64,000 nucleotides of DNA, from positions 1-64,000 of the forward strand of contig NZ_PYWA01000009.1 in assembly GCF_003056335.1 (NCBI RefSeq), written 5' to 3'. Below, piece after piece: positions 15,458 to 24,901 of this stretch (the stretch's first letter is position 1; each line of letters begins with the position of its first letter). The position numbers were made by a program, and so were the translations under genes. The stretch comes from Paracoccus indicus. GTDB taxonomy: Bacteria; Pseudomonadota; Alphaproteobacteria; Rhodobacterales; Rhodobacteraceae. The notes beneath the pieces are model-generated. The model saw only the letters and a list, made by a program, of their open reading frames with translations. It did not search any database and was not told the origin of the DNA.

Positions 15458-15958
15458 TCAGGGCTGCGGCATCAGGAAATGCCCGGTCGCCTGCGCGATC
15501 AGGCGGGCGCGGTTGTCCTGCCACGCCTCGACATGGACCGAGGCATAGCGCCGACCAGACCGCACCACCCGCGCCCGCGCATAGGCGTCGCGCGGCAGGC
15601 CCGAGCGCAGGTAGTCGACGGTGAAATCGATGGTCTTGGGCAGGCGCGGCAGGCTGTCGGGGACTGCCGCATCGGGCGCGATGCGGCCCGACTCCAGATC
15701 CTCCCACATGACCGACCAAGACAGCTCGATGATGGCCGTGACTTCCAGGAAAGCCGCCGTCACGCCGCCATGGATGGCGGGCAGTCGCGGGTTGCCGATC
15801 AGCTTTTCGTCATAGGGCAGGATGGCGGTCAGTTCGTCGCCGCGCCGGTCGAAGGTGATGCCCAGCCAGTTCATGTAGGGAACGCCGGTGACCAGCGCCT
15901 TCAGCGCCGAATCGCGGCGCGACTTGATCTGGTGCAGTGGTTCGTTGCGGTCGCCCAT
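15458..15958 (-). CDS. PaaI-type hotdog thioesterase
   Basis: This 166-residue hotdog-fold protein has LPAIHGGVTAAFLEVTAIIE, the central helix with the HGG motif, followed by FTVDYLRSG, a typical strand of the PaaI/YbgC acyl-CoA thioesterase group. ATG 15958 lies behind GAGAGGTGA, which also contains the stop of the upstream thioesterase gene. It probably hydrolyses an acyl- or aryl-CoA. Pairing with a second thioesterase suggests a heteromer or different chain preferences. The substrate is not known. Confidence 0.85.
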   Translation of the reverse strand: MGDRNEPLHQIKSRRDSALKALVTGVPYMNWLGITFDRRGDELTAILPYDEKLIGNPRLPAIHGGVTAAFLEVTAIIELSWSVMWEDLESGRIAPDAAVPDSLPRLPKTIDFTVDYLRSGLPRDAYARARVVRSGRRYASVHVEAWQDNRARLIAQATGHFLMPQP

Positions 15959-15960
15959 GT

Positions 15961-16401
15961 TCACCTCTCGGCCGTGAAGGCGCCGGTCGCGGTCGCCACG
16001 GGGTTTTCGCCATCCTCGTCCAGCGCCACCGCCCGCAGGAAGGCCACGCTGCGGGTCATGTGGTAACACTCGGCACGCGCGGTGATGCGCTGCCCGGGCT
16101 TGGCCGCCCGCATGTAGTCGATGCGCAGGTCGATCGTCGCGGTCGAGGTCGGATTGCTGGGATGCACCATCACCGCCGCCCCGCAGCAGGTGTCCATCAG
16201 CGCCGAGACGACGCCGCCGTGGATGACGCCCGTGCGCGGGTCACCCACCAGATGTTCGGCCCAGGGCATGCTGATGACGGCACGCCCCTGCCCCAGTTCG
16301 TCCACCCGCATGCCCAGGGCGCGCGCATGGGGGATGGCTTCGATGAACTGCTGGGCGATGCGGGTGCGATCGTCCTGGGGGCCTTCGGTCTGGTCGGGCA
16401 T
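15961..16401 (-). CDS. PaaI-type hotdog thioesterase
   Basis: This 146-residue protein shows [20 protein letters not shown], the signature helix of the PaaI hotdog family with HGG and the catalytic Asp position. [20 protein letters not shown] follows. An AAGGAGAGG precedes the ATG at 16401. It is the first gene of a minus-strand run (two thioesterases, then MATE) and is divergent from the first MerR gene. It may take part in CoA recycling alongside the adjacent beta-oxidation operon; that link is by proximity only. Confidence 0.86.
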   Translation of the reverse strand: MPDQTEGPQDDRTRIAQQFIEAIPHARALGMRVDELGQGRAVISMPWAEHLVGDPRTGVIHGGVVSALMDTCCGAAVMVHPSNPTSTATIDLRIDYMRAAKPGQRITARAECYHMTRSVAFLRAVALDEDGENPVATATGAFTAER

Positions 16402-16507
16402 CGGCCTCTCCTTGTCTTTGTTGATGCTTAGCTGCCCGTCGGGCGCATGCTCAACCCCAATGAACCACGGTTGCGCGATTCGGTTGAGAATATGAGCGAC
16501 ACCACCT

Positions 16508-16521
16508 AAGTTTACGCAAAG
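16508..16521. promoter_or_regulatory. Possible MerR-type operator upstream of the first MerR gene
   Basis: AAGTTTACGCAAAG resembles half-palindromic TTTACG-type sites often found for fatty-acid-linked MerR regulators (LiuR-like). It lies about 25 bases before the ATG, between divergent genes, and is related to TTACGTTCGCGTCAA before the second MerR gene. This is a pattern match only. Confidence 0.3.
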
Positions 16522-16543
16522 GGAACTCGGAGAGGAGGCGCCA

Positions 16544-16921
16544 ATGACCGAGGAACGGATCAGCTTCAAGGATATGTGCGCGCGCTTCGACGTGACGCCG
16601 CGAACGCTGCGCTATTACGAATACATCGAACTGCTGAAGCCCCACAAGGAAGGCCGCGCCCGCTTCTATGGCCCGCGCGAGGTGGCGCGGATGACGCTGA
16701 TCCTGCGCGGCCGCCGCTTCGGCTTCTCGCTCGAGGATATCCGCCAGTGGCTGCTGATCTACGACAAGAAGGGATCGCGCGAACAGTATCAGGTCTGGAT
16801 CGAGATGGCCCAACGGCAGCTGGACGTGCTGGACCAGCAGATCGCCGACATGCAGGCGGCCCGCGCCGACCTTGCCCAGCTGCGCCAGACCGGAGAGGAC
16901 GAGCTGGCCCGCATGGAATGA
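16544..16921 (+). CDS. MerR-family transcriptional regulator
   Basis: This 125-residue protein has an N-terminal winged helix ([20 protein letters not shown]) and [20 protein letters not shown], then a C-terminal coiled coil. No metal-binding cysteines are present, so it is not a heavy-metal MerR. Together with the second copy it resembles the MerR regulators found beside fatty-acid and branched-chain oxidation genes. GGAGAGGAGG precedes the ATG. The paralogue lies 113 bases further on. Confidence 0.9.
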   Translation: MTEERISFKDMCARFDVTPRTLRYYEYIELLKPHKEGRARFYGPREVARMTLILRGRRFGFSLEDIRQWLLIYDKKGSREQYQVWIEMAQRQLDVLDQQIADMQAARADLAQLRQTGEDELARME

Positions 16922-16958
16922 CGCCACGGCAGGGAACTGTCGTGACGCCGCGTCTTGC

Positions 16959-16973
16959 TTACGTTCGCGTCAA
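16959..16973. promoter_or_regulatory. Possible MerR-type operator upstream of the second MerR gene
   Basis: TTACGTTCGCGTCAA is an imperfect palindrome lying in a likely promoter about 60 bases before the second MerR gene. It shares the TTACG core with the site ahead of the first MerR gene. Autoregulation and control of the downstream oxidation operon are plausible but untested. Confidence 0.35.
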
Positions 16974-17034
16974 CTTGATCCTATCTTCAAGCCAAGGACG
17001 GAACGCCAGGTTTCAGGAGGAGGAGCCGCCCACC

Positions 17035-17433
17035 ATGTCCGATGAGCTGATGACCATTCGCCAGATGTGCGACGCATTCGACGTCACGCCCCGCACGCTT
17101 CGCTTCTACGAGGCGCGCGAGTTGATCTTTCCCCAGCGCAGGGGCCAGCACCGCCTTTACGACCGGCGCGACCGGGCAAGGCTGACGCTGATCCTGCGGG
17201 GCAAGCGCTTTGGTTTCAGCCTGGAACAGATCCGCCAGTTGCTGGAGCTTTATGCCCCCGGCAGCACCAACCGCACCCAGATCGCCGCGACGATCACGGT
17301 GGGCGAGGAACGGCTGGCCGACATGGAACGGCAATATGCGGAACTGAGCGAGGCCATCGCCGATCTCAGGAAGCAGCTCTCCGACGCGCAGATCCGGCTT
17401 GCCGCCGCGTCCCACGAACAGCCCACAGGATAA
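17035..17433 (+). CDS. MerR-family regulator of the beta-oxidation operon
   Basis: This 132-residue MerR protein has [20 protein letters not shown] as the DNA-binding helix and wing, [18 protein letters not shown] in the linker helix, and a C-terminal coiled coil rich in Glu and Arg. It is clearly paralogous to the preceding regulator: both carry FDVTPRTLR and LILRG-RFGFSLE-IRQ. An AGGAGGAGGAG precedes the start by about ten bases. The acyl-CoA dehydrogenase gene begins four bases after its stop, so regulator and enzymes are probably co-transcribed. Confidence 0.9.
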   Translation: MSDELMTIRQMCDAFDVTPRTLRFYEARELIFPQRRGQHRLYDRRDRARLTLILRGKRFGFSLEQIRQLLELYAPGSTNRTQIAATITVGEERLADMERQYAELSEAIADLRKQLSDAQIRLAAASHEQPTG

Positions 17434-17437
17434 CGCC

Positions 17438-19216
17438 ATGCCGATCTACAATCCGCCGATCCGCGACCTGCAATTCGTGCTGCACGATGTGCTGAAGCTG
17501 TCGCAATCCGACCTGCCCGGTCACGACGACCTGGACCCCGAATTCACCGAGGCCATCCTCGAGGCGGCAGGCAAGCTGTCCTCCGAGGTGCTGGCGCCGC
17601 TGAACCTGCCCGGCGATCAGCAGGGCTGCATGCTGGAAAACGGCGTCGTGCGCACCCCTGACGGGTTCGGGAAGGCCTTCGAGGCCGTGAAGGAAGGCGG
17701 CTGGACCGCGCTGGACTGCGACCCCGAATACGGCGGTCAGGGCATGCCCTATACCATGGGCGTCGCCACCGGAGAGATGTTCGTTTCCGCGAACATGGCC
17801 TTCAACATGTATCAGGGCCTGACCCATGGCGCCTATTCCGCCATCCACGCCCATGGCACCGACGACCAGAAGCAGACCTATCTGCCCAAGATGGTCAGCT
17901 GCGACTGGACCGGCACGATGAACCTGACGGAACCGCATTGCGGCACCGATCTGGGCATGCTGCGCACCAAGGCCGAACCCCAGGACGACGGCAGCTATCT
18001 GATCACGGGCCAGAAGATCTTCATCTCGGCCGGCGATCATGATCTGGCGGAAAACGTCATCCACCTGGTGCTGGCCAAGGCCCCCGGCGGCGGCGAGGGC
18101 ACCAAGGGCATCAGCCTGTTCATCGTCCCGAAGTTCCTGGTCAACGAGGACGGCTCGCTTGGCGAACGCAACGGCGTCTCGGTCGGTGCGCTGGAACACA
18201 AGATGGGCATCCACGCCAATGCAACCTGCGTCATGAACTATGACGGCGCCAAGGGCTGGCTGCTGGGCGACCTGCACAAGGGCATGCGCGCCATGTTCAC
18301 CATGATGAACGAAGCCCGCATCGGTGTCGGCCTGCAGGGCTATGCCGGGGCCGTCCCCGCCTATCAGAACGCCGTCGCCTATGCCAAGGACCGCCTGCAG
18401 GGGCGTTCGGTGACGGGTGCCAAGAACCCCTCGGGACCCGCCGATCCGCTGATCGTTCACCCCGACATCCGCCGCAGCCTGATGGACCAGAAGTCCTTCC
18501 TGGAAGGCGCCCGCGCCCTGTCGCTCTGGGGTGCGCATCTGATCGATCGCAGCCACCTGGGCAATGACGCCGATGCCGAAGGGCTGATCTCGCTGATGAC
18601 GCCGGTCATCAAGGGCTTCCTGACGGACAAGGGCTTCGAGGCGACCGTGCTGGCCCAGCAGGTCTTCGGCGGCCACGGCTACGTCGAGGAATGGGGCATG
18701 AGCCAATTCGTCCGCGACGCGCGCATCACCATGATCTACGAAGGCGCGAACGGCGTGCAGGCGCTGGACCTGGTCGGCCGCAAGCTGGCGCAGGACGGCG
18801 GCAAGCACGTCATGGCCTTCTTCGCGATGATCAAGACCTTCTGCAAGGACAACGCCCAGAACGAGGCCATCGCAACCGACTTCATCGCCCCCCTCAAGGC
18901 GGCCTCGAAGGACCTGCAGACGGCGGCCATGTTCTTTATGGAGCGCGGCATGAAGAACCCCAACGACGCGCTCTCGGGGTCCTACGACTTCATGCACCTC
19001 TTCGGCCATGTGACGCTCGGCTTCATGTGGGCTCGAATGGCAGTCGCGGCACAATCCGGGTTGGATACAGGAACCGGCGACGCGGATTTCCTGAAGACCA
19101 AACTTGCCACCGGGCGCTACTACATGAAGCGTCAATTGCCGATGACTGCAACGCATCTGGCTCGCATCCAATCGGGTGCGGAGACAGTGATGGAACTGGA
19201 TCAGGAAGCCTTCTGA
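17438..19216 (+). CDS. Acyl-CoA dehydrogenase (FadE-type, about 590 aa)
   Basis: This 592-residue flavoprotein catalyses the first, FAD-dependent oxidation of acyl-CoA. Visible features are [13 protein letters not shown] at 161-173 (flavin/substrate site), [13 protein letters not shown], and [18 protein letters not shown] at 433-450 with E435 at the usual catalytic-base position. The extra C-terminal domain and N-terminal extension match the long-chain or PaaZ-linked large ACAD type rather than 380-residue enzymes. It is the first enzyme of a four-gene oxidation operon after MerR. Chain-length preference is not readable. Confidence 0.92.
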   Translation: MPIYNPPIRDLQFVLHDVLKLSQSDLPGHDDLDPEFTEAILEAAGKLSSEVLAPLNLPGDQQGCMLENGVVRTPDGFGKAFEAVKEGGWTALDCDPEYGGQGMPYTMGVATGEMFVSANMAFNMYQGLTHGAYSAIHAHGTDDQKQTYLPKMVSCDWTGTMNLTEPHCGTDLGMLRTKAEPQDDGSYLITGQKIFISAGDHDLAENVIHLVLAKAPGGGEGTKGISLFIVPKFLVNEDGSLGERNGVSVGALEHKMGIHANATCVMNYDGAKGWLLGDLHKGMRAMFTMMNEARIGVGLQGYAGAVPAYQNAVAYAKDRLQGRSVTGAKNPSGPADPLIVHPDIRRSLMDQKSFLEGARALSLWGAHLIDRSHLGNDADAEGLISLMTPVIKGFLTDKGFEATVLAQQVFGGHGYVEEWGMSQFVRDARITMIYEGANGVQALDLVGRKLAQDGGKHVMAFFAMIKTFCKDNAQNEAIATDFIAPLKAASKDLQTAAMFFMERGMKNPNDALSGSYDFMHLFGHVTLGFMWARMAVAAQSGLDTGTGDADFLKTKLATGRYYMKRQLPMTATHLARIQSGAETVMELDQEAF

Positions 19217-19444
19217 TCCGGCGCCAGATGCCGAGGGCGGGGGATATGGGTATTTGCGCAACCGAGAAATCCGAGGTTGCGCCCCGACCCCTCCCGCCTT
19301 CCGGCAGGTCAGACGTTAACGGCCCAAGGACCGGGGCGACTTCTCGGTTGGCGGTCATCGGCCCCCCGGCCTGTACCGCAGGACCAGAACTAATCCCGAC
19401 CGGTTAAGAAAGGGTGAACCCGCCTTTTCTTGGTTGCAAAAATA

Positions 19445-19477
19445 CCCCGCGGGGGTCCGGGGGCGCGAAGCCCCCGG
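19445..19477. repeat. GC-rich palindromes upstream of the GST-like gene
   Basis: CCCCGCGGGG is followed by CCGGGGGC, GCGAA, GCCCCCGG, a strong stem-loop. It lies just ahead of the ribosome-binding site of the GST-like gene, inside the 276-base gap after the dehydrogenase. A similar GC-rich cluster lies at 29180-29232. No T-tract follows, so it is not a classical terminator; it may attenuate or stabilise mRNA. Confidence 0.6.
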
Positions 19478-19492
19478 CGGTGAGGAGGAAGA

Positions 19493-20134
19493 ATGACGGC
19501 GCAACTCTGGTGCTTCGGTGAATCCGGCAATGCCTATAAGGCTGCACTGACCTTGGAACTTGCCGGCTACGACTGGTCGCCGGTTTTCGTCGACTTCTTC
19601 AACGGCGAAGCCCGCAGCCCGGAATTCAAGGCCATCAACCAGATGGGCGAGGTTCCCGTGTTTCGCGAAGGCGACCTGACCCTGTCGCAATCGGCGGTCA
19701 TCCAGTTGCATGTCGCCGAAAAGACCGGGCGTTTCATGGGCCGCGATCGCAATGAGACCCTGCGCTGGCTGATGTTCGACAACCACAAGGTCTCGGCCCA
19801 GGCCGGACCTGCGCGCTTCCTGCTGAATTTCCTGCCAGCCGAGAAGCGCCCCTTGGGTGCCGCCGAATTTCTGCAAGCACGCCTGAAGGGCGCATTGCAG
19901 GTCTTGGAAGCCCATCTGACCGACCGCGAATGGGTCGCCGACGCGGACCCCACCATCGCCGATTTAGCGCTCTGCGGTTATCTCTATTACCCCGAACCCT
20001 TCGGCTTCGACCGCAAGGACTGGCCCCATATCGACCGCTGGCTGCAAGCCATCCAAGGCCTGCCCGGCTGGAAACACCCCTATGATCTGATGCCCGGCAA
20101 ACCGTCCGACCGGGCACCCAAGGAGGACATATGA
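19493..20134 (+). CDS. Glutathione S-transferase-family protein
   Basis: This 213-residue protein has an N-terminal thioredoxin-fold domain with MGEVPVF (the cis-Pro loop) and LSQSAVIQLHVAEKTGRF (the SNAIL/TRY-like glutathione site), and an all-helical C-terminal domain with DPTIADLALCGYLYY. A GGAGGAAG precedes the ATG. Its stop overlaps the thiolase start (ATGA), so it belongs to the beta-oxidation operon. Its role there is unknown; detoxifying reactive enoyl intermediates is one guess. Confidence 0.88.
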   Translation: MTAQLWCFGESGNAYKAALTLELAGYDWSPVFVDFFNGEARSPEFKAINQMGEVPVFREGDLTLSQSAVIQLHVAEKTGRFMGRDRNETLRWLMFDNHKVSAQAGPARFLLNFLPAEKRPLGAAEFLQARLKGALQVLEAHLTDREWVADADPTIADLALCGYLYYPEPFGFDRKDWPHIDRWLQAIQGLPGWKHPYDLMPGKPSDRAPKEDI

Positions 20135-21342
20135 CCGACGCTTACATCTATGATGCCGCCCGCACGCCGCGCGGCAAGGGCCGCCCCGACGGCAGCCTGC
20201 ACGAGGTCACCTCGCTGGCGCTATCGGCGCGCTTGCTGAACGCCGTCAAGGAACGTAACGGGCTGGAAGGCCATGCGGTCGAGGACGTGATCTGGGGCAA
20301 TGTCACCCAGGTCAAGGAACAAGGCGGCTGTCTGGCGCGCAGCGCCGTGCTGGCCTCGGATCTGGACCAGCGCATCCCCGGCCTGTCGATCAACCGCTTC
20401 TGCGCATCCGGCATGGAGGCCGTGAACCTGGCCGCCAACCAGATCAAGGGCGGCGCGGGCCAAGCCTATATCGCCGGCGGGGTCGAGATGATGGGCCGCG
20501 TCGCCATGGGCAGCGACGGTGCCGCCATTGCGGTCGATCCCGGCTTGGCCATGCGGTCCTATTTCGTGCCGCAGGGCATCAGCGCCGATATCATCGCCAC
20601 CGAATACGGCTTCACCCGCGAGGATGCCGACAAGCTGGCGCTGGAAAGCCAGCGCCGCGCCGCGCAGGCATGGGAAGAGGGCCGTTTCAGCAAATCCATC
20701 GTCCCGGTTCTGGACCAGAACGGCCTGACCATTCTGGATCGCGACGAATACATGCGCCCCGGCACCACGCCCGAGGATCTGGCCAAGCTGAAGCCCTCCT
20801 TCAAGGAGATGGGCGAGATGATGCCCGGCTTCGACAAGGTCGCCATGCTGAAATACCCGCATCTGACCCATGTCGACCACATCCACCATGCGGGCAACTC
20901 CAGCGGGATCGTCGACGGCGCCGCCGCCGTTCTGATCGGCAGCAAGGAGTTCGGCGAGGCCCACGGGTTGAAGCCTCGCGCCCGCATCCGCGCCACCGCC
21001 AAGATCGGCACCGATCCCACGATCATGCTGACCGGCCCGGTGCCCGTGACCGAGAAGATCCTGAAGGACAGCGGCATGGCGATCGGCGACATCGACCTCT
21101 TCGAGGTGAACGAGGCTTTCGCCTCGGTCGTGCTGCGCTTCATGCAGGCCTTCGACGTGGACCACGCGAAGGTCAACGTGAATGGCGGCGCCATCGCCAT
21201 GGGCCACCCGCTTGGCGCGACCGGCGCCATCATCATCGGCACCCTGCTGGACGAGCTTGAGCGTCAGGACAAGCAGATCGGCCTTGCCACCCTGTGCATC
21301 GCGTCCGGCATGGGCGCGGCCACCATCATCGAACGCGTGTGA
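20131..21342 (+). CDS. fadA: Acetyl-CoA C-acyltransferase (3-ketoacyl-CoA thiolase)
   Basis: This 403-residue thiolase carries the acylated Cys91 in NRFCASGMEAV, NEAF at 327-330, His359 in GGAIAMGHPLG and Cys389 in CIASGMGAA. All catalytic residues are therefore intact. It cleaves 3-ketoacyl-CoA with CoA in the last beta-oxidation step. It overlaps the GST-like gene by four bases and ends eleven bases before the bifunctional hydratase/dehydrogenase gene, with which it probably forms a trifunctional-type complex. Confidence 0.95.
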   Translation: MTDAYIYDAARTPRGKGRPDGSLHEVTSLALSARLLNAVKERNGLEGHAVEDVIWGNVTQVKEQGGCLARSAVLASDLDQRIPGLSINRFCASGMEAVNLAANQIKGGAGQAYIAGGVEMMGRVAMGSDGAAIAVDPGLAMRSYFVPQGISADIIATEYGFTREDADKLALESQRRAAQAWEEGRFSKSIVPVLDQNGLTILDRDEYMRPGTTPEDLAKLKPSFKEMGEMMPGFDKVAMLKYPHLTHVDHIHHAGNSSGIVDGAAAVLIGSKEFGEAHGLKPRARIRATAKIGTDPTIMLTGPVPVTEKILKDSGMAIGDIDLFEVNEAFASVVLRFMQAFDVDHAKVNVNGGAIAMGHPLGATGAIIIGTLLDELERQDKQIGLATLCIASGMGAATIIERV

Positions 21343-21353
21343 GGAACCCGGAC

Positions 21354-23540
21354 ATGACCGATTTCACGATGCAGACGGACGCCGACGGCGTCGCGATCAT
21401 CACCTGGGACGTTCAAGGCAAATCCATGAACGTGCTGTCGATGGAGGGTGCGACCACGCTGGACGGGCTGATCGACAGCGCGCTGGCCGATGATGCCATC
21501 AAGGGCATCGTCATCACCAGCGGCAAGAAGGACTTCGCCGGGGGCATGGACCTGAACGTCATCGCCGGCATGAAGGAAGCGGGAGGCGCGCAGGGCGTCT
21601 TCGACGGCGTGATGGGCCTGCACCACATGCTGCGCAAGATCGAACTGGCGGGCATGGACCGCAAGACCAAGAAGGGCGGCAAGCCCATCGCGGCCGCCCT
21701 GCCCGGCACCGCGCTTGGCATCGGACTGGAATTGCCGCTGGCAACGCATCGCATCTTTGCCGCCGACAATGCCAAGGCCAAGATCGGCCTGCCCGAGATC
21801 ATGGTCGGCATCTTCCCCGGCTCGGGCGGCACGACGCGCCTTGTCCGCAAGCTGGGCGCGATGGTCGCGGCACCCTTCCTGCTGGAAGGCAAGCTGTCGG
21901 ACCCCAGGAAGGCCAAGGCGGCGGGCCTGATCGACGAGGTCGTGGCCGATCCGGTCGCCGCCGCGCGGGACTGGGTGCTGAACGCACAGGACGCCGATCT
22001 GGTGAAGCCTTGGGATGCCAAGGGCTACAAGATGCCCGGCGGGGAACCCTTCCATCCGGCGGGCTTCATGACCTTCGTCGGCGCATCGGCCATGGTTCAT
22101 GGCAAGACGATGGGGGTCTATCCGGCGGCCAAGGCGCTTCTGTCGGCGGTCTACGAGGGCGCGATGGTGCCCTTCGACACCGCCCTGAAGATCGAGGCGC
22201 GCTGGTTCACCAACGTGCTGATGAACCCCTCCAGCACCGCGATGATCCGCAGCCTGTTCATCAACAAGGAAGCCCTTGAGAAAGGCGCGAACCGCCCCGA
22301 GGCACCGGACCAGAAGGTCAAGAAGGTCGGCATCCTTGGTGCGGGCATGATGGGCGCGGGCATCGCCTATGTCAGCGCCATGGCGGGCATCGAGGTCGTT
22401 CTGATCGATGCGGCCCAGGACAGCGCCGACAAGGGCAAATCCTATTCCGCGGGCCTGCTGGACAAGGCCATCAGCCGGAAGAAATCGACCGAGGAGAAGA
22501 AGGCCGAGGTTCTGGATCGCATCACCGCGACCACCGATTACGCCGCGCTGGAAGGCTGCGACCTGATCGTCGAGGCCGTGTTCGAGGACCCGTCCGTCAA
22601 GGCCGAGGTCACGAAGAAGGCCGAGGCCGTGATCCCGCAGGATGCGATTTTTGCAACCAACACCTCGACCCTGCCGATCAGCGATCTGGCGAAGGCCAGC
22701 AGCCGCCCCGAGCAGTTCATCGGCATCCATTTCTTCAGCCCCGTCGACAAGATGCTGCTGGTCGAGATCATCAAGGGCAAGCAGACCGGTCCCGTCGCCG
22801 TGGCCAAGGCGCTGGATTTCGTGCGCCAGATCCGCAAGACGCCGATCGTGGTGAACGATGCGCGGTTCTTCTATGCCAACCGCTGCATCATTCCCTATAT
22901 CAACGAAGGCATCCGCATGGTCGGCGAGGGCGTGAACCCCACGCTGATCGAGAATGCCGCCAAGCTGATGGGGATGCCGCTTGGGCCGTTGCAGCTGGTC
23001 GATGAAACCTCGATCGACCTGGGCGTGAAGATCGCCAAGGCCACCCGCGCCGCCATGGGCGAGGATTATCCCGATGGTGCCGTCGACGAGGTGCTGTTCT
23101 GGATGGCCGATCAGGGCCGCATGGGCCGCAAGTCGAAATCGGGCTTCTACGCTTACGGCGACGACGGCAAGCGCCAGGGCCTGTGGGAGGGTCTGGACCC
23201 GCAATATCCGCGCAGCCCCGATCAGCCGGAACTGCACGACGTCCAGCACCGCCTGATGTTCGCCCAATCGCTGGAGGCCGTCCGCGCGCTTGAGGAAGGC
23301 GTACTGGAAGACATCCGCGAAGGCGATGTCGGCGCGATCCTTGGCTGGGGCTTTGCGCCTTGGTCGGGCGGTCCCTTCGGCTGGCTGGACATGCTGGGCG
23401 CGGCCCGCGCGGTCGAGATCTGCGACCGTCTGACGGCGGAACATGGCGACCGTTTCGCCGCCCCCGCCCTGCTGCGCGATATGGCCGACAAGGGCGACAG
23501 CTTCTATGGCCGCTTCGGAGCGGGCAAGAAGGCCGCCTGA
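21354..23540 (+). CDS. fadJ: Bifunctional enoyl-CoA hydratase / 3-hydroxyacyl-CoA dehydrogenase
   Basis: This 728-residue protein has an N-terminal crotonase domain with oxyanion segment KKDFAGGMDL at 58-67, GIGLEL at 122-127 and LPEIMVGIFPGSGGT at 146-160, in which E126 and E148 match the hydratase glutamates of FadB. The Rossmann dehydrogenase starts at KKVGILGAGMMGAG (323-336), and HFFSPVDKMLLVEII and DARFFYANR follow. It hydrates enoyl-CoA and oxidises the 3-hydroxyacyl-CoA with NAD+. ATG 21354 follows a weak GAGGAA. FadB and FadJ cannot be told apart here. Confidence 0.93.
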   Translation: MTDFTMQTDADGVAIITWDVQGKSMNVLSMEGATTLDGLIDSALADDAIKGIVITSGKKDFAGGMDLNVIAGMKEAGGAQGVFDGVMGLHHMLRKIELAGMDRKTKKGGKPIAAALPGTALGIGLELPLATHRIFAADNAKAKIGLPEIMVGIFPGSGGTTRLVRKLGAMVAAPFLLEGKLSDPRKAKAAGLIDEVVADPVAAARDWVLNAQDADLVKPWDAKGYKMPGGEPFHPAGFMTFVGASAMVHGKTMGVYPAAKALLSAVYEGAMVPFDTALKIEARWFTNVLMNPSSTAMIRSLFINKEALEKGANRPEAPDQKVKKVGILGAGMMGAGIAYVSAMAGIEVVLIDAAQDSADKGKSYSAGLLDKAISRKKSTEEKKAEVLDRITATTDYAALEGCDLIVEAVFEDPSVKAEVTKKAEAVIPQDAIFATNTSTLPISDLAKASSRPEQFIGIHFFSPVDKMLLVEIIKGKQTGPVAVAKALDFVRQIRKTPIVVNDARFFYANRCIIPYINEGIRMVGEGVNPTLIENAAKLMGMPLGPLQLVDETSIDLGVKIAKATRAAMGEDYPDGAVDEVLFWMADQGRMGRKSKSGFYAYGDDGKRQGLWEGLDPQYPRSPDQPELHDVQHRLMFAQSLEAVRALEEGVLEDIREGDVGAILGWGFAPWSGGPFGWLDMLGAARAVEICDRLTAEHGDRFAAPALLRDMADKGDSFYGRFGAGKKAA

Positions 23541-23561
23541 TCCCAAGGGCAGGACGTGACG

Positions 23562-23590
23562 AAGGGGCCGCGGCGATCCGCGGCCCCTTT
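23562..23590 (+). terminator. Intrinsic terminator of the beta-oxidation operon
   Basis: AGGGGCCGCGG, CGAT, CCGCGGCCCCTTT forms a long perfect GC stem about 22 bases after the stop, ending in a short T-run. It is placed between the oxidation operon and the TelA-like gene. Confidence 0.75.
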
Positions 23591-23716
23591 CGCGTGCCAC
23601 GGCGTGAATGACGCGAAACTTTCCCTGTGCTATGTCGTTGAAGTGCAGCGATTCCGGCATATGCTGCTGTGCAGAAACAGCCTGACCGTCCGGATCGCCG
23701 ACAAGGGGACATTCTG

Positions 23717-24901
23717 ATGACCGACGACACCCGACGCCGCGCCGAAGCGACCCAGAAAGAGATCGAGACGCTTGCCGCGGATCTTCCTGCACAACCGGCC
23801 GAGGCCCCCGTCGCCCTGGCCGAGGCCGATGAGGCGACCGCGCAGGCGATCCGCAGCCGCATGTCCGAGATCGACCTGGGCGACAGCGGCTCGATCCTGC
23901 GGTTCGGCACGCGCGCCCAATCCGGGCTGCAGCAGATCAGCCAGCAGATGCTGGCCGATGTGAAATCCAAGGAGGCAGGCCCCGCCGGCGACAGCCTGCG
24001 CGAGGTCGTGACCACCATCCGCGGCTTCTCAACCTCGGAACTGGACGTGCGCCGGACCCGCAGCTGGTGGGAAAAGCTGCTGGGGCGTTCGGCCCCCTTT
24101 GCCAAGTTCGTCGCCAACTATGAAAACGTCCAGACCCAGATCGACCGCATCTCGGTCGAGCTGGAGGCACATGAGCAGACGCTGCTGAAGGACATCAAGT
24201 CGCTGGACCTGCTCTATGACCGCACGCTGACTTTCTATGACGAACTGGCGCTCTATATCGCCGCCGGGACCGAGAAGCTGCACGAGTTGGACAGCACCAT
24301 CATCCCCGCCAAGGAGGCCGAGGTCGCCGCCAAGCCCGAAGGCCACCAGATGATCGAGGCGCAGGAGCTGCGCGACCTGCGCGCGCTGCGCGACGATCTG
24401 GAACGCAGGGTCCACGACCTGAAGTTGACGCGGCAGGTGACGATGCAATCCCTGCCCTCGATCCGGCTGGTGCAGGAAAACGACAAGTCGCTGGTGACCA
24501 AGATCAACTCGACCCTGGTGAACACGGTGCCCTTGTGGGAAACCCAGCTGGCGCAGGCGGTCACCATCCAACGCAGCTCCGAGGCTGCCCGTGCCGTGCG
24601 CGAGGCCAGCGATCTGACCAACGAACTGCTGACCCGCAATGCCGACAACCTTCGTCAGGCCAATGCCACCATCCGCGCGGAAACCGAACGCGGCGTCTTC
24701 GACATCGAATCCGTCCGGACCGCCAATGCCCAGCTGATCGCCACCATCGAGGACAGCCTGCGCATCGCCGACGAAGGCCGCGCCCGCCGCGCCGCCGCCG
24801 AAAGCGACCTGACCCAGATGGAGGCGGAACTGCGCGACACGCTGGCCGCCGCATCCGCCCCACGTCTGGACAAGACCGCGCCTGCCGGGGGACGTCGATG
24901 A
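23717..24901 (+). CDS. TelA/KlaA-family toxic anion resistance protein
   Basis: This 394-residue, largely helical protein matches the TelA family by blocks such as SGSILRFGTRAQSGLQQISQ, WWEKLLGRSAPFAKFVANYE and ALYIAAGTEKL, ending with RNADNLRQANATIRAETERG. TelA proteins were named from tellurite resistance; the actual role is unclear, with links to cell-envelope stress. It begins an operon with a DUF2927 lipoprotein and an SPFH-GYF protein, and its TGA overlaps the next ATG. The start at 23717 is preceded by a weak AAGGGG. Confidence 0.88.
   Translation: MTDDTRRRAEATQKEIETLAADLPAQPAEAPVALAEADEATAQAIRSRMSEIDLGDSGSILRFGTRAQSGLQQISQQMLADVKSKEAGPAGDSLREVVTTIRGFSTSELDVRRTRSWWEKLLGRSAPFAKFVANYENVQTQIDRISVELEAHEQTLLKDIKSLDLLYDRTLTFYDELALYIAAGTEKLHELDSTIIPAKEAEVAAKPEGHQMIEAQELRDLRALRDDLERRVHDLKLTRQVTMQSLPSIRLVQENDKSLVTKINSTLVNTVPLWETQLAQAVTIQRSSEAARAVREASDLTNELLTRNADNLRQANATIRAETERGVFDIESVRTANAQLIATIEDSLRIADEGRARRAAAESDLTQMEAELRDTLAAASAPRLDKTAPAGGRR

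Noticed and set aside
17366..19261. 631-residue minus-strand frame opposite the acyl-CoA dehydrogenase
   Set aside because: Shadow of a gene with intact catalytic motifs; composition is rich in His, Gln and Arg with no recognisable fold.
21264..23792. 842-residue minus-strand open frame opposite the hydratase/dehydrogenase
   Set aside because: High-GC antisense shadow. The plus strand carries complete crotonase and dehydrogenase motifs.
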